Below are positions 49,901 through 61,547 of a stretch of DNA of 64,000 nt, piece after piece (position 1 is the first letter of the stretch; each line of letters begins with the position of its first letter). This stretch comes from Toxoplasma gondii ME49 (lineage: Eukaryota; Apicomplexa; Conoidasida; Eucoccidiorida; Sarcocystidae), in NCBI RefSeq assembly GCF_000006565.2, contig NC_031474.1, positions 1 through 64,000 of the forward strand, read 5' to 3'. The notes below the pieces were generated by a model, which saw only the letters and a program-made list of their open reading frames with translations, searched no databases and was not told the origin of the DNA. The position numbers and the translations under genes are program-made.

Positions 49901-51360
49901 ATTCCCCCCTGCACGCCACACCAACAATCAATGCATACACGCTCACCACATCCACCACGTATCACCGCCCTTCGTAACGTCAGATGATTGGGCATCTGCG
50001 AACCGCGGACGACGCCTCCGCTCATGGTTCAGAACTCACGTCTGTCACCTAAACACACAGTTACACAGTGCTCTGTATCCTCATCCACGGAACCGCGGTT
50101 CAGCCTCAACAGCCACACGCATTTGTCTCAATATCGCCTCACCGTCTCAGTCGGCAGCAGCTGGGGCATCGTCGATTCCGCCTTGTTTTGATCGGCATTC
50201 CTGGGGTTTCTGACTCACTAGCCAACCATCCCTGGTTTGCCGTGAATCCCGATACTCTCCGCCACCACATTCGGACTGTTTCCTGGGTCGGCCTTCAAAA
50301 CGCCCTCTCCATTCTCCGCTTGCCGACCGTCAGCTCACCCACTCTGCTCCTCGTCTTCGCCTTGCTTCCCCAACAGAACCCGCACCGTTCTCACTACCAG
50401 CTGTGTTATCCCCACGCAAATCATCGTCCTCCAATGAAGCAGTGTGCACCCAAAACACCACCCATGAGACAACAGTTTCAGCTCCCCGAATGGCAGACCA
50501 ACGACCACTTATCGTACCACTCATTGCTCCCTGTGATGTCCACCTGTCACCACACTGGACGCCCTGACACAAAAGGAGCCTTACTGTCGGCGGCTGCGCC
50601 CAACAGCGACAGGCTCGCAGAAACGAACGTCACAGGCTGAACCCACACATTCGTCCTCTCTCACATCATCATTCCTCCACTTTCCACCCAAACCGAATGC
50701 ATTTAGATACTACGTAGACACACTGCGTTCAGCGCGTCTCCACACCGTATGATCGTCCTCCAGTCCAATCCCTTCCTCTTCCCTCGAACAGGTAGCAAAC
50801 CAATCGCCCCCTCAACAGCCACCTGACATCCACCCCCAAGGCTGTCGCACACGAAACCCACTTCGTGATCGCCCCTTCTCTCCCGCCGCATCATCCCAAA
50901 CACGGTGGGCCACGTGACAACCGCAACACGACCCACTCTCCTCCACTTTCCAAATGTCAAACATCATTCCCCCCCTGCACGCCACACCAACAATCAATGC
51001 ATACACGCTCACCACAGCCACCACGTATCACCGCCCTTCGTAGCGTCATATAATTGGGCATCTGCTAACCGCGGACAACGCCTCCACTGGCGTTTCGGAA
51101 CTCACTTCTGTCACCTAAACACACAGTTACACAATGCTATGCATTCCCATCCACGGAACCGCGGTTCAGCCTCAACAGCCACACACATTTGTCTCAATAT
51201 CGCCTCACCGCCTGAGTCGGCAGCAGCTGGGGCATCGTCGATTCCGCCTTGTTTTGATCGGCATTCCTGGGGTTGTTGACTCACTAGCCGACCCTCCCCT
51301 CTGTACCGTGGTTCCTGCTGCTGTCTGCCACACCCGGTCTCTTTCTCGGTCCATCTATTG
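40960..51360. repeat. Satellite array C (~1.0-1.1-kb units, about ten)
   Basis: The landmark ACTTCTGTCACCTAAA, or a close variant, occurs at 41,671, 42,808, 43,794, 44,859, 45,934, 46,924, 47,993, 48,978, 50,038 and 51,104. Spacings of about 985-990 follow one unit form (ATCATGGAACCGATGTTCC, starting at 42,808, 45,934 and 47,993). Spacings of about 1,060-1,140 follow the other (CCATCCACGGAACCGCGGTT). The unit at 48,978 is a third, mixed form. Sequence before 41,671 is a partial unit; the last unit breaks off near 51,360. It is related to array A by the CCATCCACGGAAC segment. Confidence 0.9.
42167..42186. other. Assembly gap (20 N) in array C
   Basis: Twenty N bases lie where other units read a GTCCACCTGTCACC segment. 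The unit containing it (41,671-42,808) is also the longest, and what follows the gap matches a different unit context, so a misjoin is possible. Confidence 0.98.
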
Positions 51361-52008
51361 ATAACGAGATGCTGTACAGTGGCTGTTCGGGGGTCTGTGA
51401 GGGCGTAGAGCAACCGCGTGCTTTATTTGAACACGCGACAAGGTTGTGGAAATCACAGGATGAACGGACACACTCAGCAGCGTCTGCTGGTGTTTTTCGA
51501 CTAGCTCGATTAAATCACAGAATAAGACACTCCGGAGAGACGGTCATGCAACGAGCGGCCGTGTGTTGTGTTGTAGCTGATTCGCACACCTCTGTCCATC
51601 CTCACTGCTTCTGCACCCTAACACACGCATTTTATTGTTCTGTTAGTCGTAGGCCGCTGGTGATGCATTCCCATTCTTGTCCACACAACAGTGTGCGTTA
51701 ATAGTGAATCCGAACCCAATACGCCAACATTTGGTAGTTTCAAGATTCCTGCTCCATTCTGCCACATCTATCTGCTTCAAGCACCCAAGCCGCATCCATC
51801 GCCACGTCTGAATGCCTGAGTCGATGCTCCAAATCCCCAAATCGGTTGCTTCCCACAAGATCCTACGTATACTGTGATACACCTTGCCGCACGGCTGGAT
51901 GAATGAACAACATACTGCGCAACTATAAAACAAGATACGGGCACATACTGGTTGCAACTGGATACATCAAACAGTAAAGCCCCCTCGCGTGATTGCAATG
52001 AGGCATCC
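51361..52008. other. Spacer between array C and the Z2 genes
   Basis: The start (ATTGATAACGAGATGCTGTA) echoes a piece inside the array A unit (ATCGACAACGAGATGCTATG), marking the array edge. No gene was recognised. Confidence 0.4.
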
Positions 52009-52468
52009 ATGGCTAGAACAGTCATCCATGATCTGCCAGATGACCATACATTCTAAATTCGTTGACCACAGCACTTCCTCTGACCCTCTATCCCCTTTCG
52101 AGACCGATAGCGGCTAGCGACAACGCAGCACGCAACCATCACAAGCCGCAGCAGTGTTCAGTGAACACGCACTATCCTTTCCCTTGACGTTTCGTAGATT
52201 ATTCTTTTTCATCGCAAATGTTTACGTCTACTCGGCAGCATCTGTGCCTTTAAGTAACTCCATTAATCAGAAAGGAATTGCCACCACAAGCGCGGACATC
52301 CAAAATACTGGAGGCGCGGTTTCTTCATTTACACAGTTGTGCTCCGCTACCGATCGTTGCTACTCAGTAGATGTTAATGCTATACGTACGAGGCCTTGCC
52401 TCACGCAAGCCGCAGAAGTGCATTTTGTTTCATACATTGTCAATGTTCCAAAGCACGTGTGTGTCTAG
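52009..52468 (+). pseudogene. Small secreted-type gene, Z2 copy (first exon broken)
   Basis: Exon 2 at 52,271-52,468 (acceptor ATCAG|, stop TAG) is open for 65 codons and matches the Z1 gene residue by residue at TGGA, TDRC and VDV. In exon 1 the piece from ATG 52,009 (MARTVI) reaches a TAA after 15 codons. Indels relative to Z1 then shift the frame, although the end (PIAAAS..QCS, donor TTCA|GTGAAC at 52,161) is again recognisable. The hydrophobic leader is lost. This copy is probably dead unless another start is used. Confidence 0.45.
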
Positions 52469-53046
52469 AGCCATCCATGCTATACGCCAGTCCTCCATGT
52501 TGTTATTTCCTCCTAGGCTCGTAAATAACGTCAAGGTAAGTACCATCATGGGCGCAATACGCGTTATGGCTACGACGAACTACTGATGGATGAAACGAAC
52601 GTTTCATCCATCGAATCGACATCCCTACAATGGTGCCGCTTCGTTTTTGTCGCAGAGCGTTGTCGGTTCTGTCGCGAGGCCTGCAAACCGCCATCACGAT
52701 CGAGCTGGCACTCCTAATCACACGAATGCGGACATGAATGACACCGCTCAGGAGCATCCAGAATGCCACTCACTGACTGTAGCAGGCAAAATCGAGGGTC
52801 GCGACAGTCAACCACGATGAAAACGCTGTGGCGCACAAAACGATTCGTAACTCATTCAGACCCGTTCTTGGGCACAGTAGCGTAAACGCTGCCGACACGA
52901 GAATAATTCTGCCGATAAACATGTACCCGGAACGCATGTGAAGGACCCTCTCGTGTCTCGGTTTAGCTCCGGTTTTACTGTGTACTGTTGAATTTTGTAC
53001 ATATGAGGGTGGAAGTAACTGTGTCTTATCGATATGCACCTGATGC

Positions 53047-56000
53047 TTAAGTGCTACAAGGCTTTTTCTGCACTCATGAGGTGGTTATCAAGCAAGGTAT
53101 TCCCCGCAGTCCGTAGACCAGAGACAGACCAATCTGAAACCCACACCCAACTGAACAACCCTGGTCACACGTGCAGTGCTCTTAATCTGAATCGGATTCA
53201 AGTAGTCGTGTTTCAGAAGCAAGGAGTACTCCTCCGATTAAGGCAAGGAGTTGTTTAGCTCGCGAACTTGGCTGTTCGCTTAGAGGTTTCTCCCCTGTCG
53301 ACCCTTTCCAGAAATGTACGTCAGAGTTTCCAGCCCCTGTCGTCGACGCTTACTCTGCCGATGTACTGTAGCGAAACACCACAACAGAGTAAGCCGGCAG
53401 CGTGAATGAGTCACCCTCGTGGATGCGGGGTGGTGTCTCGCAGCAAGCACGCACAGTAGTCTCGTGCAGTCGAGGGCCTCTACGATGATCGCGCACCTGC
53501 GGGATAATTGTCACTTTGGGTCGTAGTGAACTTACGATCTGGAGCAAGTTTGATACAGAAGCACACAGGAGACAATCCCATAACACCGCACTCACGTCAT
53601 GCCACTAAAGCGGCCGAAGAACACTTATAGACTGATTTCCAAGGGCTTCCATGTGATCGTTCAGACAAGTGATCAACCAGGAGAGTCGCTAGCATCATAC
53701 AGGTAATCTTACAGCTAGTCCAATGGCGGCAGCCGCCGTCACTGCAAGAACAACCTGAAGATCACAAAACATAGACAAACCGACAGCAAATTCATGGAGC
53801 ACACGGCCTATCGATAGTTGAGTCATTTACCAACATGTGGAATGAGGGACTCACGTGGTTTTCTTCGTCTCATGGAAGCCGGATCCTGCTTCATCTATCA
53901 ACACTGGCTGTTACATTCATCCTCTGAGTGTGGAAGTGTGAGAAGCGACGTGTCTATGCAGTCATACGGTCAGGTGAAAATTCACCACCCGAAAATTGAA
54001 ACAGCTCAATGCAGTGTAGATATGCGAACTCGCGAGCAGTAGCAAATGAAGAGTCAGTATCTGGGACGAAAAGCAGAAGTATAAGTACTCCACCACAATC
54101 CAGCACTATCGTCAGAGAATCAAAATGCTTCGGCCGGTATAATAGCAGCTTACGACTGCGACGCACGCTACGCGAAATGCCTCCAGAAGACCACAGGAAC
54201 TCTCCGTCCACGTCACTCTTAACAAGGTCGTTAAGCATTTCATCTCAGGAGCGGTAGATAACGAATTGATTTCTCACGCATTGGCTTCCTTTTCCTGCCG
54301 TGATGTAACGTTGACTCCATGAAGACTTCACTTTGTTCCAGGCCAAACCGCATCAACACGGACAGCAACCGTATGCCCTAAGTGAAACAGCTACTTACGT
54401 GGCGCTTTGTCAGTGTTGCTTTGATATCCTGAAACCACACACATCAAAGACATCTGCCTCGATATACTCTGAACCGGAGATAGGACATATCAACATTCGG
54501 AATAACTTCTGTCTAACGTAAACCAAAAATGAGGTAGCGAGCCCCCGAAAGAGACGCCGAATCAGCTTGTCTCTTCTACCACTTCGTTGAACACCATAGT
54601 GACTAGTTTGTTGAGAAGTGCTTGCGACAGTTGGAGTTCGTTACACAACCGTGCCAGCAATCCCAAAAAGCCACAGGACATCCACAAGGACGTACGATAA
54701 CTGCCAGCCTTGCATGTTGGTTAGGGGGAAAGGACGGGCAAGCGTTGCAGCAAAAACAGTGGCCGCCTTTACGCAAGAACACATCTCTTGAACATAAATG
54801 ATTCTTACGGGCTCCAAAGTTTCCTGAGTTTCACACGCAGGTTGAAACTGTCCTTCTGGGGCCACACCCAGGAAACGTGTTTCATGATAAAAAATAATTT
54901 TATGTGTAGATTTAGCACCACTTCTCTGAAAACACGAATACAAAAATGCAACCCTCCATATTATTGGGAATGTTTTTCATTGGGAATTACTAAAAGAAGA
55001 TCGTTTTCATCTAACTTCTCTGAATATCAAAGAAATCGGGGGGAAATGGTGTCGTACGGTGCCTCCCAAGTAGCTAGAGTCACAGAATTCTGTACCTTAC
55101 ATGTAGATATCATGAACGCAAAACCAATCAAGGCAAAACATTAACACGGAGACGGCGTTTATTTACAAACGGATAATCATCAGATGGTCGACTTATGAGC
55201 ACTGTATTTGTGTTGTCGGTTTTGTACCGAGCATACGGTAAAGCCGTTGTACCAATCAATATTGGGGGTTCTCGCAAAAAGTGCTGCGATTTCCTTTTTT
55301 CTAGTTTCGCTACGGACGGCTGTTGGCCTGATCCTAAGCCGGTATACAAAAAGCATAAGAACCATTACCAGGTGGATATGAGCGACAAATATGCAATGAT
55401 TTTTTATCGATGACCAGCAAATACCACACATAACAATAATTCACTGATGGTTTCATTTCACTACTATAAACAGGAAGGTTTTCGACACGCATGATTAAAA
55501 CGAATCATCATGATCGTCTAGTATTTGAAACGTGGGGAACAGTGAATGTGTTGCCTATATGCCTGTCGAGATCAACCTGTAACGTTCCACACCTCACTGC
55601 GTAAGACGGAAGCAGCATGCACCTGCTGAGATCCAATATCACAGTTGCATCGTGAATTCGTTATCTGCGACCTGAGTGGGAAGTACTCCTCAGGCCAAGC
55701 CCATAACGCTGAAGCGTTAACCCTTATTCGCCCTGCACGTGACATCTTCAGATGTGACGCTATGGATCCTGGGGAGTGTACCCTTCCGGGCAAAAAGGGA
55801 TTGGCCTATACTAGGATCGTTCAACGCACAGCAAACCCCCATTTTCCATCCCGCTCATTCACATGTCTACCACAAGCTCGTGACTGTGAACTATGCTAAC
55901 TTAGTTCATTTGTGATCGCTCGACGACCACACCCAGAACCCTGGCGTGTGTCCCAAAGACGCAAACGCGGCAACGAGTGGATCCCTACCATACGCAAGTC

Positions 56001-56453
56001 AACCATCTCTCTTTCCAGTGCCAATCAGCAAAGCACGCGACTGCAGGACCGTTTGCCCCACGACAGCTGACCGTCAGCGTTGCCTTACCTGCGTCCTGAT
56101 TACCAAGAGAAATGTCCGGACATCCCAGCTTCAATATTGGAACTTGTCGTTGCTTAGTCGAATCAACACTACGTCTCTGATTAGTGTCCGCGGGGTTTAT
56201 TATTTCCATGTGTTGATGTACGAAGGCCGTTCCGTGACTCTGTCTCACATCCAACACACTTGGCTAGTTGAATGATAGTAAGCAACTCGAGTCAAGGGCA
56301 AAGAGTGAAAGTCGTCTGGAAGCAGTTCACCAGATTCTCTGTGTGTGCCAGCAGAACCCCCACTTCAGCGAAGCAACATCTAGTCGTCTCCGTGCGACTT
56401 ACGTCACTGTCGAGAGCAGAAAGGCAACGCAAGCGCTCAAAAATTGATGAACA
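53047..56453 (-). pseudogene. Z family gene copy 2, downstream exons beyond the stop
   Basis: Segments matching exons of copy 1 follow the TAG at 56,456-56,454: the rest of E2 to 56,403; E3 at 56,121-56,089, whose acceptor AG has changed to AT; E4 54,428-54,399 (30 nt); E5 53,754-53,713 (42 nt, encoding VVLAVTAAAAIGLA, a membrane segment); E6 53,365-53,354 (12 nt); E7 53,067-53,047 ending in TAA. Sizes of E3-E6 are identical to copy 1, and introns 2 and 6 are nearly equal in length (284/281 and 286/286). With the stop upstream these would lie in an untranslated tail. Confidence 0.5.
55195..55413 (+). CDS. Possible small plus-strand ORF inside the Z2 intron
   Basis: This is the counterpart of 18,048-18,275, with aligned ATG, hydrophobic start and YGKA motif. 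The C-terminal part (KKHKNHYQ) has no match in Z1 because of an indel. Coding status is doubtful. Confidence 0.2.
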   Translation: MSTVFVLSVLYRAYGKAVVPINIGGSRKKCCDFLFSSFATDGCWPDPKPVYKKHKNHYQVDMSDKYAMIFYR

Positions 56454-58368
56454 CTATTGGCGGAGGATTCTACAAGATACTTTAGACTCAAAGCTGATGC
56501 ACTGTTTGATTAACTCTTCATCCCATCGCATCTTCCTGAGCTCGGAAGAGGCTTCCGTAAACAACCCGTAGACAGGCTGTGACTCACTAGCGCCAGAGAG
56601 CACTTGCTTCTCCTCGCTCTTCGCTGGAGTCGCCAGCTCCTCTGTCGACAAGGCGATAGAGACGGCAACCGCAGTGGCCGCAGCCCTACACAATCACAAT
56701 AACACAAGAAGGCCACATAACTGATGAGTTTGTGAGGCTGGTGATGGAGCAGTACGATTCTGAGATACGCTGGAGGCGCACAGGTGATGCAGACAGTGAT
56801 TGTTCCTGGTAAAAATGGACGCTTCCTAAAACCGAATTTTGCGCGACGAAAACTCGTATGGAAAAAACAGGGCGACGGCACGGTGAAATAGTTGCAAAAG
56901 CGTCATTCGAAAAGGAGTGAAAGCCTAGGCAGTTGCCGAAGTAGCATATTAGCATTAGTAAGTCTGGTATTCTGGGCGACTGCGTAGTCTTCCTCTAATT
57001 TTGCTTCTATTCAGTTGATCACATGTTCAGGTCCACTAGTAGAAAAGAGGTCCACGAAAAGCACTGTTTTCAATCTTTGTCTCAAAAATATCCGAACGTC
57101 TTCAAGACTCAGTTACTTTTGCGACTTCTACCAGCTGCGGCACCGCTACCCCATCAGCACCGGTGCACTGTGACGTGAACGTGTGTGTTTGTTTGTTTGA
57201 CGATTCAGAGCTGCAGCCAGAACAAACACTATCCGATTCGAGGAAAGGGTGGCTAGTCCTTATGGGGACTTCCAGTGAGAGGAATGTAGCTATTGTCGCA
57301 TTTCGTCGACGGCACTTGTGTCAACCCCCCTACACTGCAACGCAGGACGAGCTACTTGTCGAGACTGAGGAGCCTGGGGGTGTCAGATGTGTGCGCAGAT
57401 GTGCAAGCCTCTCCCACAAGACAGAAGACTACTCTTCTCCAAACCAGCTTCTTCATAGTCACCAATGCATACTCGATGTACCAAGTAGCTCCCCTAGCAG
57501 CACGAGGGAAAACAGTGACAGAGTACATTTTTTGATCAGCTCTGTCAAAAAGTTTTACTTTTGTGCATGCATCCACAAACGAAAACCAAAACATTGGTCG
57601 ACCACGCCAGACAGATGTGCAGATCCTACACTGAACGGACACACCACGTCTTATAGAGGTAGTCACGTGAAAGTCTGCGTACACTATTGGCCTTACTTCG
57701 TGCTCCGTTGAATGGACACCATAAAACGCTGTGTAAATAGGATGAGTGCGGTACCGGTTCCAACGTGAGTCAAGTTGTTAGAATACTTACAGAGTCGCGA
57801 AGAATATCACTTGCAGCTTGTCATTCTTCCACTGAGCTGAAAAGCGGGTTCCGGCGTCCACTGCGGTCACTCCGTGGTGATCGGTGGCGTTGGCTTGGTC
57901 GCCCCACCAGCGACTACCTCTCTTGGTTCTTCCGTTTGTGGTCGCACGGTGGGCTACAGCGAGTGGTCCTGCAGCCGCTACACTCTCTTCAGCCGTCACA
58001 CTCCCTTCACTCGTCACACTCCCTTCACTCGCTGTACTCTCTTCGGTCCCTACACTCCCTTCAACCTTGCTGTTGCCTGCGGGATTCATTGAATCCATGT
58101 GGACGAAAAGCCCGCGAGTTTCACTGATGACCGCCTCAGCCATGAAGGTCCGGGTTGCTGACCAAACGTCAGGTGTGAGAGAAGAAAGGGCCGCTAGAAA
58201 GATAAATGCATGCAGAGAAAGGAGTAAAAGCGCGCCTCGACGACGCCATATTTGGTTGGCACGCGCGAACAGTTGCGCGGGGCTTTTCTTGTGGAGCGCA
58301 GCTGTCGTTCCCATGTTGCCCTCACTCGCTCGTCCACATAGGAAAGTCGGAGTGAGTGGAGGCGCCAT
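56454..58368 (-). CDS. Z family membrane protein, copy 2 (two exons, truncated, 269 aa)
   Basis: E1 is 58,368-57,791 from an ATG, donor GTAAGT. E2 begins at 56,685 after TGTGTAG and reads in frame to TAG at 56,454, giving 269 residues. The N-terminus (about 47 residues, basic, with CGRASEG) precedes a hydrophobic segment ALLLLSLHAFIFLAALSSL, a recessed signal or anchor. Then come an acidic EGSV/TSEGSV repeat and a basic stretch. VIFFATL of E1 joins AAATAVAVSIAL of E2 as a second hydrophobic segment across the splice junction, with the same intron phase as copy 1. E2 ends with conserved KQC.SFESK and a premature TAG where copy 1 reads on. A third membrane segment (E5) is thus cut off. Membrane or secretory location is inferred from the segments. 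Copies diverge strongly, as in variable subtelomeric families. Confidence 0.55.
57010..57780. repeat. Block in intron 1 of Z copy 2, duplicated at 60.47-61.0 kb
   Basis: The sequence aligns with about 60,470-61,010 next to Z copy 3 (TTTGACGATTCAGA, ATCCGATTC, GAGACT, AAGTAGCTCCC landmarks). Copy 1 has only the ends of this intron (257 bases against 1,105), so it has probably lost the block. Confidence 0.7.
57979..58065 (-). repeat. Coding minisatellite, 18-bp units
   Basis: About five imperfect 18-base units encode a (S/T)EGSV(T/S)-like hexapeptide in exon 1 of Z copy 2. The repeat is acidic and Ser/Thr-rich. Copy 1 has no such repeat at the equivalent place, so it expanded after the copies split. 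Confidence 0.8.
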
Positions 58369-60469
58369 GTCTTCTGATGAGCAGGAGAGCGACAGAGTTC
58401 AATCAAGGTACATCGAGATAAAGGAAGGCTACCTGAGGAAATGGAACATGATTACACGGCTGCATACGACCTTGCGGTCGGGCATAGGCAGCGCCGCCCA
58501 AGAATTTCAAGAATTTCGGCGGTTATGAAACGACAGAATACGTCCCACAAGAGTATATGACTGGCAATCTCTCCTATGAAGGATCCGGTATGCATCTGAG
58601 TGATATTTTCACGGGAGCCAAACCGTTCTGCCAGGCGTATGAAGCAGCCTTTATGCATTCAAGTGATATTCGAACCGGAGTCAATACGTCCCCGTCGGCG
58701 GTCCTTCTAATACTTCTTCTCTTTCCATACGGGCAGACTCATCAGGAGAATTGAGAAATAAAATCGCGATATTTACTCGGCTGACGACACGGTCTGCCTA
58801 CAAGAACTCAGAAACTCAGAAAACCTGTCAAATTTAATTCTGTCACTATGTGACGACGCAAGCGTCCGGCCGTCCGTCTGAGTCAAGCCGCAGTATTGTC
58901 TTGCACTGCATGCAAAAAGCACTTCCTCCATCGTGTTGCGGCGTGTTCGCGTGCTGCTTTGTTGACGCTACTGCGTCTCCTTTCTGTGGCAGGAAGCCTT
59001 TTGAAGCGACTGAAAACTGCCCCAAGTTATCTCCTGTCGTTCATGTTGTCATGCGGAAGTCAACGGTACTCGCACTTTTCTCGTTAAGGGACGCGGTTGG
59101 AACCCGCGCGTCTAACTGCTGAGTCATCTATAGCAGCGCATCGAAGAACGTCGACGCGTTATGCTGAAACGAACATTTCATTTGATTCCCTTTCATTTCA
59201 CTCTTTTCCATTCAGCTATCTGAAACTCTGTGTACTAAATCCCGTAAGGATGACGAGAAGAAACGCTGTGAACTCTGCGTCGAACTCGATCTAGGAGTCG
59301 AAGATCAGAGCCAACGGAATGGGGCTCCCCGCGGAGGTACCTCGGATTAAGAAGAGTGGATGGAATGGAAAGAAAACCCGGCTCGTGTGGAACCATCACC
59401 TCGGTTGGCCTCCCACTTTTGTATGGTGGAACAGCAATGCTCACAACAAGACTACGTGCCAGAACCAAAAACTACTTCAAATCATTCCTGGAGTGGGGGA
59501 TCTTTTCAATCGAGTAGCCTGAATTCGCATCGCGCCAAAATTATTTACTTTCCCGGCATGCTGTGGCGAAAACCATGTTCGCGTTTACAGGAAAGGGGCG
59601 TAACAAATGTACCTGCTGGAGTCACACCATAGTAAACACCTGTATCCAGCAGTTCCTAGAGCGATACCATTGTGCATCTTCAGGTGCCTTTTGCCTTGCT
59701 ACGATTTCCGGCGAGTTATTTCAATACTTTCTCTAAACGAGGTTTTGGTAACAGGTGGTGGCCTCAACAATGTTATTTTTCTTGGCTCATCTCCGTCGGC
59801 TTCTAGTCGATGATCCCTTGTCGAAGTGCACCGACCTTTTTTTTGTTCGAGCAATCTTTTCGTAGCACTTGGGGTAACTTGCTTTACGTTCTGTTTGGTT
59901 ATTTAGTATGGATTTGGTCGTTACAGATATCCCATCCACCAGGTAGATAGTGGTGCACGTTGTACCTACAAACGACTTTGCAACTTTGCATGCGGTGTAA
60001 GTTAAGGTACAGCGAATAACGCCTAAACTGTCGGAAAGAGTCAAAATAGAGACACAAGTTCATGTTTTTTGAGAGCTTGGTATAACTGGGTACAGGAAAT
60101 TGCCACATATTTTCGTTTTTTATGGCTTATTTGAAGCAAAGAAACTCTCTTGACGTTTCTGCTGCCAAAACCGGTCGCATTATTTTCGGGAGGGCGTGGG
60201 CCGGTTTACCCGCATAAATAAGCCGAGGTTCAATTATGTCAACGAGAAACCTCTTACTAGCAATTTCTTCAAAGCACCGGAGGGAAAAACCAAGGAAACG
60301 GCACCGGACATCGTTTACCCAGTAAGGGAGATTCCAAAGGTTATGGGAGCGTAGGCAGTCCGCAGTTTAACAGTAGCGGTATACGGTGTGAAAGCGTTGG
60401 ACCCAGGGGACCCTTTTCTGTGATTTGGCATATGTGGAATTGTCCATAATCGCAGCTCCACTAGCGGGA
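58369..60469. other. Z2 right flank
   Basis: The part 59,330-59,780 matches the Z1 flank (20,870-21,300). The rest, including the AT-richer 59,790-60,180, holds no recognisable gene. Confidence 0.4.
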
Positions 60470-60517
60470 CAAGGTCCGAGAAGAACATCACTTCGAAATC
60501 TTCTCAAAATTGCTGCG

Positions 60518-60631
60518 ATGTCTCCAGCAGGCAGTTACTTGTATGTCTTCTATGCGCTGCTGCACCGCTATCCCATCAGCAGAGTACCGGTGCATTATGA
60601 CCTGTGTGTGTTTGACGATTCAGAAGTGTAG
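60518..60631 (+). CDS. Possible 37-aa ORF
   Basis: This runs from an ATG to TAG. A peptide SY..xFYxL.HRYPIS is conserved at 57,111-57,158 in the duplicate block (8 of 16 residues or more), where a 5-base deletion then breaks the frame. It is a plausible relic exon of a plus-strand gene, too short to be sure. Confidence 0.2.
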   Translation: MSPAGSYLYVFYALLHRYPISRVPVHYDLCVFDDSEV

Positions 60632-61547
60632 CCGACACAAACGTATCCGATTCAAGGATGGTCTAGCTGTCCATTGCGGGGCCTTTCCGTGAGAAGCATG
60701 AAGCCACTTCGTCATTCGTCGATATCATTTTGGATCGACCCCTCTCGATGCAATGCAGTACGACTTACTTGTTGAGACTTGGGAGCCGTTAGTGTCAGAC
60801 GTTTGCGCAGATGTAATCGTCGTCCCACGGTAGAGAACACAATCAGCTAGCACAGTGCCTTTCTTCACCTAACCCTTGCATACTCTATGTTTCAAGTAGC
60901 TCCCGTCGCACCAGGAGGAAAGATGATGAAAGAACACATTTCTTTTTTCACTCCAACTCCCGAACCTCCATCATATACTGATACAAAAGAGTCACCATAT
61001 CGGCGCATAAGGTCATTGACTACAACGGCAGGATTCGGGAGGGGTACACGTGTCAGGCAGCATGTTACCAGGAACTATAGCGATATCCTATTTCGTAGTA
61101 CCAATACACAGCAGTCATGAAGAGCTTGCTTACCTGCATCCCAAATAGCAGTCATTCTACCGCAAAAGGTCTAAGCTGCCTGCTTGCAGTACCTGTAATA
61201 GTCGAGGCCATCGGGTTAATGTGATAATTAGAATGCACGACATAGGTATGATCTCTACGTCTCACACATACAGTCAACAAAAGCTCTTTAGATTTCTATT
61301 GACGATGTTTACATGCCACGCATGCATGTACATAAAAAGCTAAATCATTGACCGGCGATGGCAAATAGGTACGCAAAGCACATATTCAAGGGAATGATAG
61401 GCGACTCTACACATCGACAAGCACAAGTGCCTCTGGGAACAATTTTCGCGTCAATGGGAGAGCCGCCGAGGCCAAACAGTGAAACATTGCACGTACGACG
61501 AGTGTGAGCCAGTGTCAGACAGAAATTAAATTGTTTGTCTACTTACA

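Noticed and set aside
9840..51360. CRISPR-like or prokaryotic mobile array
   Set aside because: Unit lengths of about 0.8-1.75 kb, a eukaryotic telomere and introns exclude a CRISPR array.
57163..57711. 182-codon plus-strand frame overlapping intron 1 of Z copy 2
   Set aside because: It begins at GTG, and the duplicate block at 60.5-61.0 kb has several stops in the same frame.
59790..60180. AT-rich stretch considered as an inserted mitochondrial fragment
   Set aside because: No cytochrome or rRNA fragment motif could be recognised; a search against a coccidian mitochondrial genome would settle it.
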